Of a stretch of 64,000 bases of DNA, positions 52,354-60,576 are shown in pieces. Position 1 is the stretch's first letter. Every line of letters begins with the position of its first letter. The stretch lies in NCBI GenBank assembly GCA_937934115.1, contig CALHAH010000035.1:39056-103055 (forward strand), in the 5' to 3' direction. Origin of the DNA: an uncultured Thermoanaerobaculum sp. (GTDB lineage Bacteria > Acidobacteriota > Thermoanaerobaculia > Thermoanaerobaculales > Thermoanaerobaculaceae). The position numbers and the translations under genes are program-made. Under the pieces are notes generated by a model that did not search any database, was not told the origin of the DNA, and was given only the letters and a program-made list of their open reading frames with translations.

Positions 52354-54008
52354 GCCCCCAGCATGGGGATGCGAATGCCGTGCCTCTGCGCGCAGGCTAT
52401 GGCCTCCGGATACCCGGCGTCCACGTGGCGCATCACCCCGGTGCCGGGATCGGTGGTGAGCACCCGGGCAAGCCTGCGGGACGCGCTTTCGCTGCCATCG
52501 GCCACCACCACCATGCCGGCGTGGAGGGAGTAGCCGATGCCCACACCGCCCCCGTGGTGGAAGGACACCCAGGTAGCCCCGGCTGCGGTGTTCAACAAGG
52601 CGTTGAGGATGGGCCAATCGGCAATGGCGTCGGAGCCGTCCCGCATGCCCTCGGTTTCCCGGTTAGGGGAAGCCACCGAGCCGGCATCCAAATGATCGCG
52701 ACCGATAACGATAGGCGCCTGGACTTCGCCACGGGCCACCAACTGGTTCAAAACCTCGCCGAATCGAGCCCTCTCCCCATAACCCAGCCAACAGATGCGG
52801 GCGGGCAAACCCTGGAAGTGCACCTTTTCCCGGGCCATGCGAATCCAGCGGGAAAGCGACTGGTTTTCGGGAAAGGTCTCCAGAATCGCCTGGTCCGTGC
52901 GGTAAATATCCTGGGGATCCCCGGACAGCGCCACCCAGCGGAACGGCCCTTTCCCCTCGCAAAACAACGGGCGGATGTAAAGCGGCACAAAGCCACCCAC
53001 CTGAAAGGCATCCTCCACCCCGGCTTTGAGGGCTTGGCCCCGCAGGTTGTTACCGTAGTCGAAGGTTACCGCCCCGCGCCTTTGCAGCTCAAGCATGGCC
53101 CGCATGTGCTCCGCCATGGTGCGGTACGCCTCTTGAATGTAGCGCTGGGGATCGGTGGCCCGCAGATGCAACGCCTCTCGGTAGCTCATGCGGTTGGGAA
53201 CGTAGCCGTTGAGCTCGTCGTGCGCTGAGGTTTGGTCCGTCAGCACATCGGGAACCACGTTCCGCTCCAGGAGCCTGCGCAGCAGGTCCGCGGCGTTGGC
53301 CACCACCCCCACCGAGCGCGCCTCCCCCTTTGCCTTGAGTTCCAAGGCGCGATCAATGGCAGCATCCAAGTCATGAAACTTCTCGTCCAGGTAGGCCGTC
53401 GCCAAGCGCTTATCAATGCGGGCTTCGTCCACCTCGGCGGCAAGGAACGTGCCCTCGTTCATGGTGGCAGCAAGAGGCTGGGCTCCGCCCATACCACCCA
53501 GGCCCGCGGTAACCACCAGCTTGCCCTTCAAGCTTCCCCCAAAATGCGTGCGCGCCGCAGCGGCAAAGGTCTCGTAGGTTCCCTGCAGGATGCCTTGCGT
53601 GCCAATGTAAATCCAAGAGCCGGCGGTCATCTGCCCGTACATGGTGAGACCGAGAGCTTCAAGTCTGCGGAACTCTTCAGCGGTGGCCCAACGGGGAACC
53701 AGGTTGGCGTTGGCAATCAAAACACGGGGCGCATCCTCGTGGGTGCGGAAAACGCCTACGGGTTTCCCCGACTGCACGAGAAGAGTTTCGTCGTTCTCCA
53801 GCGCTTGAAGAGAAGCCACCAGTGCGTCAAAGCACTCCCAGTTGCGCGCCGCCTTGCCAGAACCTCCGTACACCACCAAATCCTGAGGCCTTTCCGCCAC
53901 CTCTGGGTCTAGGTTGTTCATCAGCATGCGCAGGGCCGCCTCTTGCCCCCAACCCTTGCAGGAAAGCTTTGTGCCTCGCGGCGCCCGTACCGTACGTGGT
54001 CCTACCAT
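52350..54008 (-). CDS. hutU: Urocanate hydratase
   Basis: Converts urocanate to imidazolonepropionate in histidine breakdown, using NAD+ as an electrophilic cofactor. The 552-residue protein is full length and colinear with the family. It shows [28 protein letters not shown], the NAD-binding [28 protein letters not shown] with [17 protein letters not shown], the catalytic-region Cys in [15 protein letters not shown] and [19 protein letters not shown] precedes ATG 54008. hutH, hutI and hutG are not in the window; instead it sits between a GHMP kinase gene and a sensor kinase gene, overlapping the latter. Confidence 0.96.
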   Translation of the reverse strand: MVGPRTVRAPRGTKLSCKGWGQEAALRMLMNNLDPEVAERPQDLVVYGGSGKAARNWECFDALVASLQALENDETLLVQSGKPVGVFRTHEDAPRVLIANANLVPRWATAEEFRRLEALGLTMYGQMTAGSWIYIGTQGILQGTYETFAAAARTHFGGSLKGKLVVTAGLGGMGGAQPLAATMNEGTFLAAEVDEARIDKRLATAYLDEKFHDLDAAIDRALELKAKGEARSVGVVANAADLLRRLLERNVVPDVLTDQTSAHDELNGYVPNRMSYREALHLRATDPQRYIQEAYRTMAEHMRAMLELQRRGAVTFDYGNNLRGQALKAGVEDAFQVGGFVPLYIRPLFCEGKGPFRWVALSGDPQDIYRTDQAILETFPENQSLSRWIRMAREKVHFQGLPARICWLGYGERARFGEVLNQLVARGEVQAPIVIGRDHLDAGSVASPNRETEGMRDGSDAIADWPILNALLNTAAGATWVSFHHGGGVGIGYSLHAGMVVVADGSESASRRLARVLTTDPGTGVMRHVDAGYPEAIACAQRHGIRIPMLGA

Positions 54009-54051
54009 ACCGAACCTCCCGCCCTGCCTCAGGGCACGCTAATCCTAGCGC

Positions 54052-55020
54052 TTACGAGGCCAAAAGGGGAACGGTAAAACCTTCCTGGCAGCAGGCCAGG
54101 GCTGCCTTCGCCACGGCGTTTCTCCTTTGCGGAGGGGTCCAAAAGAGCACGCTGCCCCCACCCCCCGCGCCGCAAGCCTTCCCGGCCCAGGCGCCCGCTG
54201 CCACCCCCGCGCCCAGCACCGCGGCCAGCTCCGGTGGTGCCACGTCCGGGGCTAATTGCCTCCGGGCTTCCCACTCCCTGGCAATGGCCTCACCCACAGC
54301 CGTGGCATCGCGGCTCATGAGAGCTTGCCGGCATTGGCGAGCAGCCACAGCAATGGCATCCAGCCAGCGGGAAACGGTAGGATCCCCGTCCACCCGTGCC
54401 CGGTAGACCTGCCAGTTCACCAGCCCAGAATGGTGGGTGATGCCGGTGAAGATCACCAGCAAATGGGCCCCCAGCCACCTTTTGCGCACCGCTATCCGCT
54501 CCACCACCTCGCCGCCTGGCCGATGGTGAATGGCCAAGACCCCGGGGAGCAGGGCAGGGTAGTAATCTTGAGTTCCCGTGGGAGCCTGCAACACCATGGC
54601 CTCCAGGTCCCTGAGCGTCGCCACCAACCGCCGCCGTGAAAGCTTTTGCCTGGAAACGGCCAGGCAAGCGCGAGCCAAAGCCACCGCGTACACCGAAGAA
54701 CCACCCAAGCCCGAACCCACTGGCAGTTGCTCCAAAACCCGCACCCGCACTCCGCCGCAGGGCAAAAAATGGCCAACCACCGCCGCTGTAAGGTCATGGG
54801 CGGCATCGTTGGGGGCCAGTTCCTGGCGAACGCCATGCACCTCATGCATCACCCAAGCATCGGGGTAAGGTTCCAACACCAAGCGCACGCCTACGGCCAA
54901 ACTGACGTTCAGCGTGAGGCTTTGCGGGTGCAAGCACCACAGCGGCCACAAGTCCAGCGTTCCCCCCGCCAAATCCGCGCGGGCGGGCGCAAAGACCTCA
55001 ACGGGTGGGAAGCTCAGCAA
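54052..55020 (-). CDS. GHMP-family sugar kinase
   Basis: A 322-residue small-molecule kinase. The three GHMP motifs are visible: the substrate block APARADLAGGTLDLWPLW, the ATP loop LPVGSGLGGSSVYAVAL (about residues 100-116) and the C-terminal KACGAGGGGSVLFW. The first motif resembles heptose-phosphate kinases (HddA) and related sugar kinases more than mevalonate or homoserine kinases. The exact substrate is not determined. The start is TTG 55020, preceded by GGGGGTG; it overlaps the M23 peptidase gene by 23 nt, so the genes are coupled. Confidence 0.82.
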   Translation of the reverse strand: MLSFPPVEVFAPARADLAGGTLDLWPLWCLHPQSLTLNVSLAVGVRLVLEPYPDAWVMHEVHGVRQELAPNDAAHDLTAAVVGHFLPCGGVRVRVLEQLPVGSGLGGSSVYAVALARACLAVSRQKLSRRRLVATLRDLEAMVLQAPTGTQDYYPALLPGVLAIHHRPGGEVVERIAVRKRWLGAHLLVIFTGITHHSGLVNWQVYRARVDGDPTVSRWLDAIAVAARQCRQALMSRDATAVGEAIAREWEARRQLAPDVAPPELAAVLGAGVAAGAWAGKACGAGGGGSVLFWTPPQRRNAVAKAALACCQEGFTVPLLAS

Positions 55021-56242
55021 CGCGCACCCCCAGTTGCGTCTCTTCCACCACCGCCGCGGAAGGATGCGCCAGCGCCGCCTCCAGCTCCCCCTTTACCGCG
55101 CGAAAAGCTTCCAAGGCTTTGCCGCTCAAGGGTGGTCCTGGATCGCCCCCTATCCGCGCCGGGTTGAGATGCCGGCCGTTTTGCGTCACGCGGTAATCCA
55201 AGTGCGGTCCGGTGGCCAGCCCAGTGGAGCCCACGTAACCAATGACTTCCCCTTGAGTCACCCGTCGCCCCACGGCAAGCCCAGGGGCAAAGCGAGAAAG
55301 GTGGAGGTACGCGGTGGTAAACCCTCCTGCATGGCTGACTTCCACGGTCTTGCCACCACCCCCCTTCCACCCCGCAAAGGTCACCACGCCATCGGCCGTG
55401 ACACGTACGGGAGTGCCTTCGGGGGCCGCGTAATCCACCCCGAAATGGGGAAGTTTGCGGCCCAAGATGGGATGGCTACGGGAAAAGGAAAAACCGGAGG
55501 TCACACGGGAATAGGGCAGCGGCGAGCGCAGAAACTGGCGCCGCAAGGGGTGGCCGAACTCGTCGTAGTAGCCGGCTCGTCCCTGGTGGGTGTACCGAAA
55601 GGCCTTATACTCCTTGCCCTTATTCCACAAGGTGGCGGCAAGGATGGGCCCATAACCCAAAAGCTCACCCTCGCTTTCCTGGCGAACAAAAAGCACACGG
55701 ATCCTGTCTTCCGGTTGCAAGTCTCTATGAAAGTCCACTTGCCAGGCGAATACCTCGGCCAAAGCGGAAGCCAGCTCGTCCTTCTCGCCCCACGCCGCCA
55801 CCGTACCAAAAAGCGAGCCGGAAATAGCGCCGCCCTTCACCACGAGGCGCTCGGTGATAGGGCGCTTTTTCAGTTCCGCGGTCACAACGCCTTGCCCGGC
55901 CTTGGCCAGCACCAGCTCCTCTCGGCCGAGGATGAGGCGCAGCTCCTGCAGCTCTACGCCCCAAAGCCGGTGACAAAACACCGGCGTCCAGGCTGGCAGG
56001 CGCCGAAGGTCCAGCTTGCCCATGGCCTGGCGAAGCCACAGCGCTGCCTCCCCTTCCCCTACCCCCAACCGGAGGAGCAGTGCAGTCATGGTTTCACCTG
56101 GGTAAAGGCTTGTGCTATAGGGAAGGTACAAGGAAGGGAGGGGTTTAACGGTTAGCGCTGCTTTTGTGGCTTGCACCGGTTGTTCCTGGCAGCCCAGCAG
56201 CGCCACGGGACAGGCAAGCACCACCCACTTCCACCAGCTCAT
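54998..56242 (-). CDS. M23-family peptidoglycan peptidase, lipoprotein
   Basis: A 414-residue exported protein. The start WWKWVVLACPVALLGC is a lipoprotein signal. Residues about 40-240 resemble the MepM/YebA N-terminal region (opioid-growth-factor-like and LysM-type segments with GYGPILAATLWNKGKEY). The LytM domain follows, with zinc ligands in HFGVDYAAPEGTPV (HxxxD). The HxH motif, however, reads HLD in TGPHLDYRV. Since the second His of that motif assists catalysis, activity may differ; the same variant occurs in some relatives. The start overlaps the upstream thioredoxin-fold gene as ATGA. Confidence 0.88.
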   Translation of the reverse strand: MSWWKWVVLACPVALLGCQEQPVQATKAALTVKPLPSLYLPYSTSLYPGETMTALLLRLGVGEGEAALWLRQAMGKLDLRRLPAWTPVFCHRLWGVELQELRLILGREELVLAKAGQGVVTAELKKRPITERLVVKGGAISGSLFGTVAAWGEKDELASALAEVFAWQVDFHRDLQPEDRIRVLFVRQESEGELLGYGPILAATLWNKGKEYKAFRYTHQGRAGYYDEFGHPLRRQFLRSPLPYSRVTSGFSFSRSHPILGRKLPHFGVDYAAPEGTPVRVTADGVVTFAGWKGGGGKTVEVSHAGGFTTAYLHLSRFAPGLAVGRRVTQGEVIGYVGSTGLATGPHLDYRVTQNGRHLNPARIGGDPGPPLSGKALEAFRAVKGELEAALAHPSAAVVEETQLGVRVAELPTR

Positions 56243-56661
56243 GGCCGAGGAAGGTTCTCCAAGAGCTTTCGCACGCTGGAAAGATCGGGCCCGGCGGTGG
56301 TAGCAACCTCACCGCCCGGGGCAAGGACCAGCACCACCGGCGCCCTGCTCGCTCCCAACTGCCGCAGCAAAATCCCGCGGCGATCCACCACTCGTGGCCA
56401 TGGTCCTTTGCCCAAAGCCGCCGCTGCCCGCTCCACCTCCGGTTCCTGGAAAATCACCAAAGCTCCCAAATAACCGGCAGCCGCAAACTGCTGCTCTACT
56501 TCACGGATGATGGTGACGAACTGCGGATCCTGCGGTAGCCAGCTGTTCCACAGCACCACCACGGAACGGCTTGGGGTTAGAGTCTCAAAGGAAAAAGGCT
56601 TCCCGTCAACTGTTACCAAGGTCTCGGCGACCAACAGGCCCAGAGTCAAAAAAGCACGCAC
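56239..56661 (-). CDS. Thioredoxin-fold protein without CxxC
   Basis: A 140-residue exported protein with a short hydrophobic start (AFLTLGLLVAETLV). The order of strands (SVVVLWNSWLPQDPQF, then LGALVIFQEPEV and APVVLVLAPGGEV) follows the TlpA/AhpC thioredoxin fold. At the place of the WCxxC active site there is WNSWLPQ, so no redox disulfide can form. It may act as a binding or structural protein. GTG 56661 lies 5 nt after TAGCAT (56672-56667), a leaderless-type start. It begins the operon with the M23, GHMP, hutU and kinase genes. Confidence 0.65.
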   Translation of the reverse strand: MRAFLTLGLLVAETLVTVDGKPFSFETLTPSRSVVVLWNSWLPQDPQFVTIIREVEQQFAAAGYLGALVIFQEPEVERAAAALGKGPWPRVVDRRGILLRQLGASRAPVVLVLAPGGEVATTAGPDLSSVRKLLENLPRP

Positions 56662-56720
56662 GTCTCATGCTAGCAAACCTTAGGCCCCCTGGGAAAATCC
56701 GCCATCGTTTACAGGAGAGG

Positions 56721-57332
56721 TTAGTTCTGAGACGCAAGCCTGTTTTCTTCTGCCACCAGGTCCCCGGAGCGTAACCGCCGCGGGGTATTTCGAAGGTAAT
56801 TGTGGTGCCTGCCGTAAGCCAAGAGTGTCTTTTCTAAGGCGCGGCGTCCGCGGTAAAGGCGAGACATGACCGTACCCAGTGGGATGGCGAGAATCTCGGC
56901 AATTTCCTTGTAGCTGTAGCCCTCAATGTCGGAAAGCAAGACCACTACCTTGTAGCTGTGAGGCAGGGCCTTGATGGCGGCCAGCACCTCCTGGTCCCAT
57001 GACCGCTCCAAAAGCTCTTCTTCGGGGCTCTTCTCCGGCTCGGAAAGGATCTGTCCTTCCATCGTTTCCTCCAGGTCGGCAAAGTCGGCCTGCGGGGGTA
57101 CTGCCCTTTGCCTGCGGTAGAGGTTGATGAAGGTGTTCTTCATTATCTTGAAAAGCCAGGCCTTGAGGTTGGTCCCGGGTTGAAAGCGACCCCAGTGACG
57201 GAAAGCCTTCAGGTACGTCTCCTGAACCAAATCTTCCGCGTCCTCGCGATTGCGGGTCAAGCGTAAGGCTGTCTTGAGTAGTTGCTCCCGAAACGGGAGC
57301 TCATGCAAATCAGCCCATGGGTTGGCGCTCAC
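56721..57332 (-). CDS. ECF-type RNA polymerase sigma factor
   Basis: A 203-residue ECF (group 4) sigma factor. Sigma-2 includes [19 protein letters not shown] and [19 protein letters not shown]; sigma-4 includes [20 protein letters not shown] and [16 protein letters not shown] 20-residue basic tail follows sigma-4. GTG 57332 follows TGGAGG and a near-consensus promoter (57351-57379); the upstream ATG at 57395 lies before that promoter's start point. No anti-sigma gene is adjacent, so control may be at transcription or by a distant partner. Confidence 0.94.
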   Translation of the reverse strand: MSANPWADLHELPFREQLLKTALRLTRNREDAEDLVQETYLKAFRHWGRFQPGTNLKAWLFKIMKNTFINLYRRQRAVPPQADFADLEETMEGQILSEPEKSPEEELLERSWDQEVLAAIKALPHSYKVVVLLSDIEGYSYKEIAEILAIPLGTVMSRLYRGRRALEKTLLAYGRHHNYLRNTPRRLRSGDLVAEENRLASQN

Positions 57333-57350
57333 CCTACACCTCCAGGTAAA

Positions 57351-57379
57351 AGGATACCGATACCGAGACGCCATGTCAA
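57351..57379 (-). promoter_or_regulatory. Promoter of the ECF sigma gene
   Basis: TTGACA (57379-57374), 17-bp spacer, TATCCT (57356-57351). The start point falls about 12 nt before the GTG, leaving room for the TGGAGG site. The box is a housekeeping type, not an obvious ECF autoregulatory site. Confidence 0.75.
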
Positions 57380-57390
57380 GAAAGATGGAA

Positions 57391-57424
57391 AGCAAAGACC
57401 CACTGGCCGCGGGGCCAATGGGTC
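57391..57424 (-). terminator. Terminator after atpE
   Basis: A 12-bp stem with one wobble pair (GACCCATTGGCC against GGCCAGTGGGTC on the minus strand) is followed by TTTGCTTT. It closes the nuo-atp run, so the other atp genes must be elsewhere. Confidence 0.85.
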
Positions 57425-57451
57425 CAACACCTTTGTTAAAAGTGTCCCTTC

Positions 57452-57763
57452 CTAGGCCAGCACCCGGAAAGCGATGAGCAACGCGTAAAGCACCAGGGAC
57501 TCAATAAAGGCGAGACCTAGGATCAAAGCGAGACGGATGGCGCCGGCAGCTCCGGGGTTACGGCCCATAGATGTGCATGCCGCGGCAATAGCTTTGGCTT
57601 GCCCAAACGCCCCGGCAAACGCAGCAACTCCCAGCACGAAAGCCGCCGAAATGTACTGCCATTGATTCTTGCCTTGCGGCGCCGCTGCCTCCTCCGCAGC
57701 ACTGGCCGGCAAGGCCAACACCATCGCCAACATCACCAAACCCAAAACCAGCCCTTTCCTCAT
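57452..57763 (-). CDS. atpE: ATP synthase subunit c, sodium-type ligand pattern
   Basis: The proteolipid that forms the rotor ring of F-type ATP synthase. The 103-residue protein has an N-terminal signal-like segment ([18 protein letters not shown]) and then two membrane helices joined by the polar loop RNPGAAGA. The ion-binding carboxylate is Glu88. Gln55, Glu88, Ser89 and Tyr93 sit at the same spacing as Gln32, Glu65, Ser66 and Tyr70 of the sodium-binding c-ring of Ilyobacter tartaricus, so coupling to Na+ is plausible. It follows atpB by 19 bp and ends the operon. Confidence 0.93.
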   Translation of the reverse strand: MRKGLVLGLVMLAMVLALPASAAEEAAAPQGKNQWQYISAAFVLGVAAFAGAFGQAKAIAAACTSMGRNPGAAGAIRLALILGLAFIESLVLYALLIAFRVLA

Positions 57764-57782
57764 ACGTCCTCCTTCTGCCCTT

Positions 57783-58526
57783 TTAGTGTTCCTCCGCCGT
57801 CACTCCCGCGATGTATACCGCGGTCAGCATGACGAAAATGAAGGTCTGAATCGTTGAGCCCAAAATCCCAAGGCCCATCAGCGGCCAAGGAACGGCAAAC
57901 GGCACCAAGGCTGCAAAAACACCGGTTACCGCATGTTCCCCAAACATGTTGCCAAAAAGACGAACCGATAATGAGAGGATCCTCGCCAAATGGGAGATGA
58001 TCTCCACCGGCAACATCAGGGGAGCCAGCCACCACACCGGCCCAATGAAATGCTTAAGATGGCCTAAAAGGCCGTTGTGCCGGATGCCCACCGCGTTGTA
58101 AAAGATGAACGTGGTAAGAGCTAAAGCAAAGGTAGTGTTCAGATCAGCGGTTGCTGGCTGCAAGAAAAAGAAAAGCCCAAAAATGTTGCAGGTAAAAATA
58201 AAAAACGTGAGGGCAGCGATGTAAGGCACGTAGGCGCGGCCTATCCCATGGCCAATAACATCTTCCGCTAAATTACGAAGCCCACCAACGAGTACCTCCA
58301 CGGCTTGCTGTAGCGAAGAAGGGCGCTCCAGAGAGAGGTTGCGCTTCACCCAAGTCCCCATAGCCGCAATCACCACCACCGCAAAAAAAGCCATGATCAC
58401 GTGATCGGGGAGCCAAACCGGATCAGCAAGGCCCAGAGCCTGCCGCCAACCCTGCGAAGGCTCGCCTAAAAGGCGTAGCAAGAGGGCGTTTACTGGCTTG
58501 TAAAGGATGGAATGCTCGTGTTCCAT
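57783..58526 (-). CDS. atpB: ATP synthase subunit a
   Basis: Membrane stator subunit with the ion half-channels, 247 residues and about six helices. The essential Arg is in LARILSLSVRLFGNMFGEH, followed by the C-terminal helix GLGILGSTIQTFIFVMLTAV with the conserved Gln. Another marker is YVPYIAALTFFIFTCNIFGL in the middle. The ATG at 58526 lies 18 bp after the atpI-like gene. Gene order atpI-atpB-atpE is classical, but here it directly follows complex I genes. Confidence 0.95.
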   Translation of the reverse strand: MEHEHSILYKPVNALLLRLLGEPSQGWRQALGLADPVWLPDHVIMAFFAVVVIAAMGTWVKRNLSLERPSSLQQAVEVLVGGLRNLAEDVIGHGIGRAYVPYIAALTFFIFTCNIFGLFFFLQPATADLNTTFALALTTFIFYNAVGIRHNGLLGHLKHFIGPVWWLAPLMLPVEIISHLARILSLSVRLFGNMFGEHAVTGVFAALVPFAVPWPLMGLGILGSTIQTFIFVMLTAVYIAGVTAEEH

Positions 58527-58544
58527 GAAACTCCCCCTCCAGCC

Positions 58545-58895
58545 TCATTTGCTGCGCAGGCCCGCCCACACCCACCCCGCCACTGCCAGCGTTACACCCA
58601 AAGCCACAGCCCAAAGCTCCACCTGCCGCCGATACACAAAAAGGACCGCCAAAACCCCCGCTAAAAAACCCATGCGCCCTGCCGCCTGCCAAAGCAGGGG
58701 CTTCGTGAGCCGTGGACGCGCTGGCTGCAGCAGGTGCCAAAGCACATGCTCCAGCCAAAGCCCGCTGATAATAGCCGCCAGGAAGCTAAGCGTCAAGACG
58801 AGGGCAGCGTGCGGACGACGGTACAGGAGCAAGCCAACCGCGGCCCCCAGAACCCAGGGAGCGCTGGCGCGGAAGCCAGTGGCCATGACCCTCAC
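58545..58895 (-). CDS. AtpI-like membrane protein
   Basis: A 116-residue protein with four hydrophobic helices (WVLGAAVGLLLY, LVLTLSFLAAIISGLW, MGFLAGVLAVLFVY, LWAVALGVTLAVAGWVWAG). Its place between atpZ and atpB and its size match the ATP synthase I/AtpI accessory proteins, which help c-ring assembly. Sequence similarity itself is weak. The GTG start overlaps the atpZ stop as GTGA. Confidence 0.6.
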   Translation of the reverse strand: MRVMATGFRASAPWVLGAAVGLLLYRRPHAALVLTLSFLAAIISGLWLEHVLWHLLQPARPRLTKPLLWQAAGRMGFLAGVLAVLFVYRRQVELWAVALGVTLAVAGWVWAGLRSK

Positions 58896-59137
58896 CCTTC
58901 GTCCTCCTCACGGGAAAGCCGCAAAGCCACCCGCACGGCGTTAACAAAACCGGCAACGATCCCAAAACCAGAAAAGATGTAGGTTAGGTAAGGTTCTGTG
59001 CCGAAGAGCTTGTCCATCCCCGAGCCCCACAGGTAACCAATGACGAGGGCCAGGGGAAAGGCAATGCCAATGCTTGCCGCCTCGGCTAACCGCCTGGCCG
59101 CTTTCAGCTTTTTCTCCCGATGCGCGGGCCCCGTCAC
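58892..59137 (-). CDS. AtpZ/AtpI-type F0F1-ATPase accessory subunit
   Basis: An 81-residue protein with two membrane helices (ASIGIAFPLALVIGYLWGSG, then LTYIFSGFGIVAGFVNAVRV) and the short loop MDKLFGTEP. This is the layout of the AtpZ family (PF09527), which accompanies ATP synthase operons and may assist Mg2+ entry or c-ring assembly. Its GTG start overlaps the nuoN stop (GTGA), joining the respiratory and ATP synthase genes in one transcript. Confidence 0.85.
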   Translation of the reverse strand: MTGPAHREKKLKAARRLAEAASIGIAFPLALVIGYLWGSGMDKLFGTEPYLTYIFSGFGIVAGFVNAVRVALRLSREEDEG

Positions 59138-60573
59138 CAGGGAACAATCTTAGCTGCGGGCGCCAAAAAAGCTAAGGCGGAAGTGGGGTAAACGCCAAAA
59201 AGCAGCGTGGCCAAGGCGCAAACAACAAGGGCGCGAACCCCCCACGCTTCGCTGAGCACTGCCACCCCTTCGCCTTCCCCAGCGCTGGCCAAGTACATTT
59301 CTTTCACGATGCGGAAGTAGTAGTACAGGGATACTGCGGACATGATCACACCCACCACCGCCAACCAAGCGTACCCAGCGTGCACGGCAGCTGCAAAGAG
59401 GTAAAGCTTACCCATAAAGCCCGCAGTTGGGGGAATGCCCCCGAGGGACAGCAGGAACAGCAGCATGGCGAAAGCCGCCACCGGTTGCCTGTGGGCAAGA
59501 CCTCGGAAGTCGGCGACCTTTTCGCCAGCGTACTCCTTGGCTGCCAAAAGTACCACCAAACCAAAGGCGCCCAGGTTGGTCACCGCGTAGACCAGCATGT
59601 AAAACAGCACCGACTGCGTGCCCAAGGGACCACCTGCAAGAACACCCAAAAGCGTGTAACCGGCGTGGGCAATGGAGGAGTACGCCAGCATTCGCTTCAC
59701 GTTGTCCTGGGTCAGCGCGGCCACGTTCCCCCACACCATGGTGGCGGCCGCTACCCAGCTCACCAGCAAGCGCCAATCTGCAGCCGCAGGCGCGAGGCCC
59801 ACCCAAAGCACCCGCACCAGCATGGCGAAAGCCGCGGCTTTGGGCCCCACGGAAAAAAACGCGGTCATGGGGGTTGGTGCCCCCTCGTACACGTCGGGGG
59901 TCCAAACGTGGAAGGGCACAGCTGCCACCTTAAAAAGCATCCCCGCCAGCAGCAAGAACATCCCCGCTGTGGCCGCCACCGATCGCGGACCCGCTGCTAG
60001 CTTTTGGCTAACCTCGGCGAGGCTCAAGCTACCGGTGGCCCCGTACATCAAGGAGAGGCCGTAAATCAAAATGCCAGAAGAGAGAGCTCCCAAAACGAAA
60101 TACTTGGTGGCGGCCTCGTGGGACTTCACCTCCCCGCGGAAGTAGCCGGCCAAGATGTAGGAAGAAAGCGCCATAAGCTCCAGCGAAACGTAAAGGCCCG
60201 CCAAGTGCACCCCAGACGCAAGAAAGCACATTCCCAAAGTGGCAAACAAGATAAGCGCGTAGTACTCCCAAGCCGTTTGCTGGGCGCGTTGGAGAAAGGG
60301 TCGGGAAAGCCAAACCACCAAAAGCGCTGAAGCCAGGAAAAGCAAACGGAAGAACAGGGCAAAGCGATCCAGCTGCAGCATGCCGGCAAAGAACGTTTCC
60401 GTTCCCCGCTCCCCCACCCCTACCACCGCAACCATGCTGGCCAGTACACCGAAGTTGGCAAGGAAAAACGCCAACCGCTGGGAACCCCGTCCCAAAACCC
60501 CGACCAGCAGGATGAAGATCCCCATGCCGGCCAACAAAAGTTCGGGGAGCAGCACCGAAACCTGTGCGTTCAT
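59134..60573 (-). CDS. nuoN: NADH-quinone oxidoreductase subunit N
   Basis: Antiporter-like membrane subunit of complex I, 479 residues with about 14 helices. Signature stretches are YVSLELMALSSYILAGY, with the Glu of helix 5, and KVAAVPFHVWTPDVYEGAPT, with the Lys-containing broken helix 7. Another is NVKRMLAYSSIAHAGYTLLG. It starts 3 bp after nuoM and overlaps the atpZ gene. All three proton-pump-like subunits (L, M, N) are adjacent in standard order. Confidence 0.96.
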   Translation of the reverse strand: MNAQVSVLLPELLLAGMGIFILLVGVLGRGSQRLAFFLANFGVLASMVAVVGVGERGTETFFAGMLQLDRFALFFRLLFLASALLVVWLSRPFLQRAQQTAWEYYALILFATLGMCFLASGVHLAGLYVSLELMALSSYILAGYFRGEVKSHEAATKYFVLGALSSGILIYGLSLMYGATGSLSLAEVSQKLAAGPRSVAATAGMFLLLAGMLFKVAAVPFHVWTPDVYEGAPTPMTAFFSVGPKAAAFAMLVRVLWVGLAPAAADWRLLVSWVAAATMVWGNVAALTQDNVKRMLAYSSIAHAGYTLLGVLAGGPLGTQSVLFYMLVYAVTNLGAFGLVVLLAAKEYAGEKVADFRGLAHRQPVAAFAMLLFLLSLGGIPPTAGFMGKLYLFAAAVHAGYAWLAVVGVIMSAVSLYYYFRIVKEMYLASAGEGEGVAVLSEAWGVRALVVCALATLLFGVYPTSALAFLAPAAKIVPW

Positions 60574-60576
60574 GGT

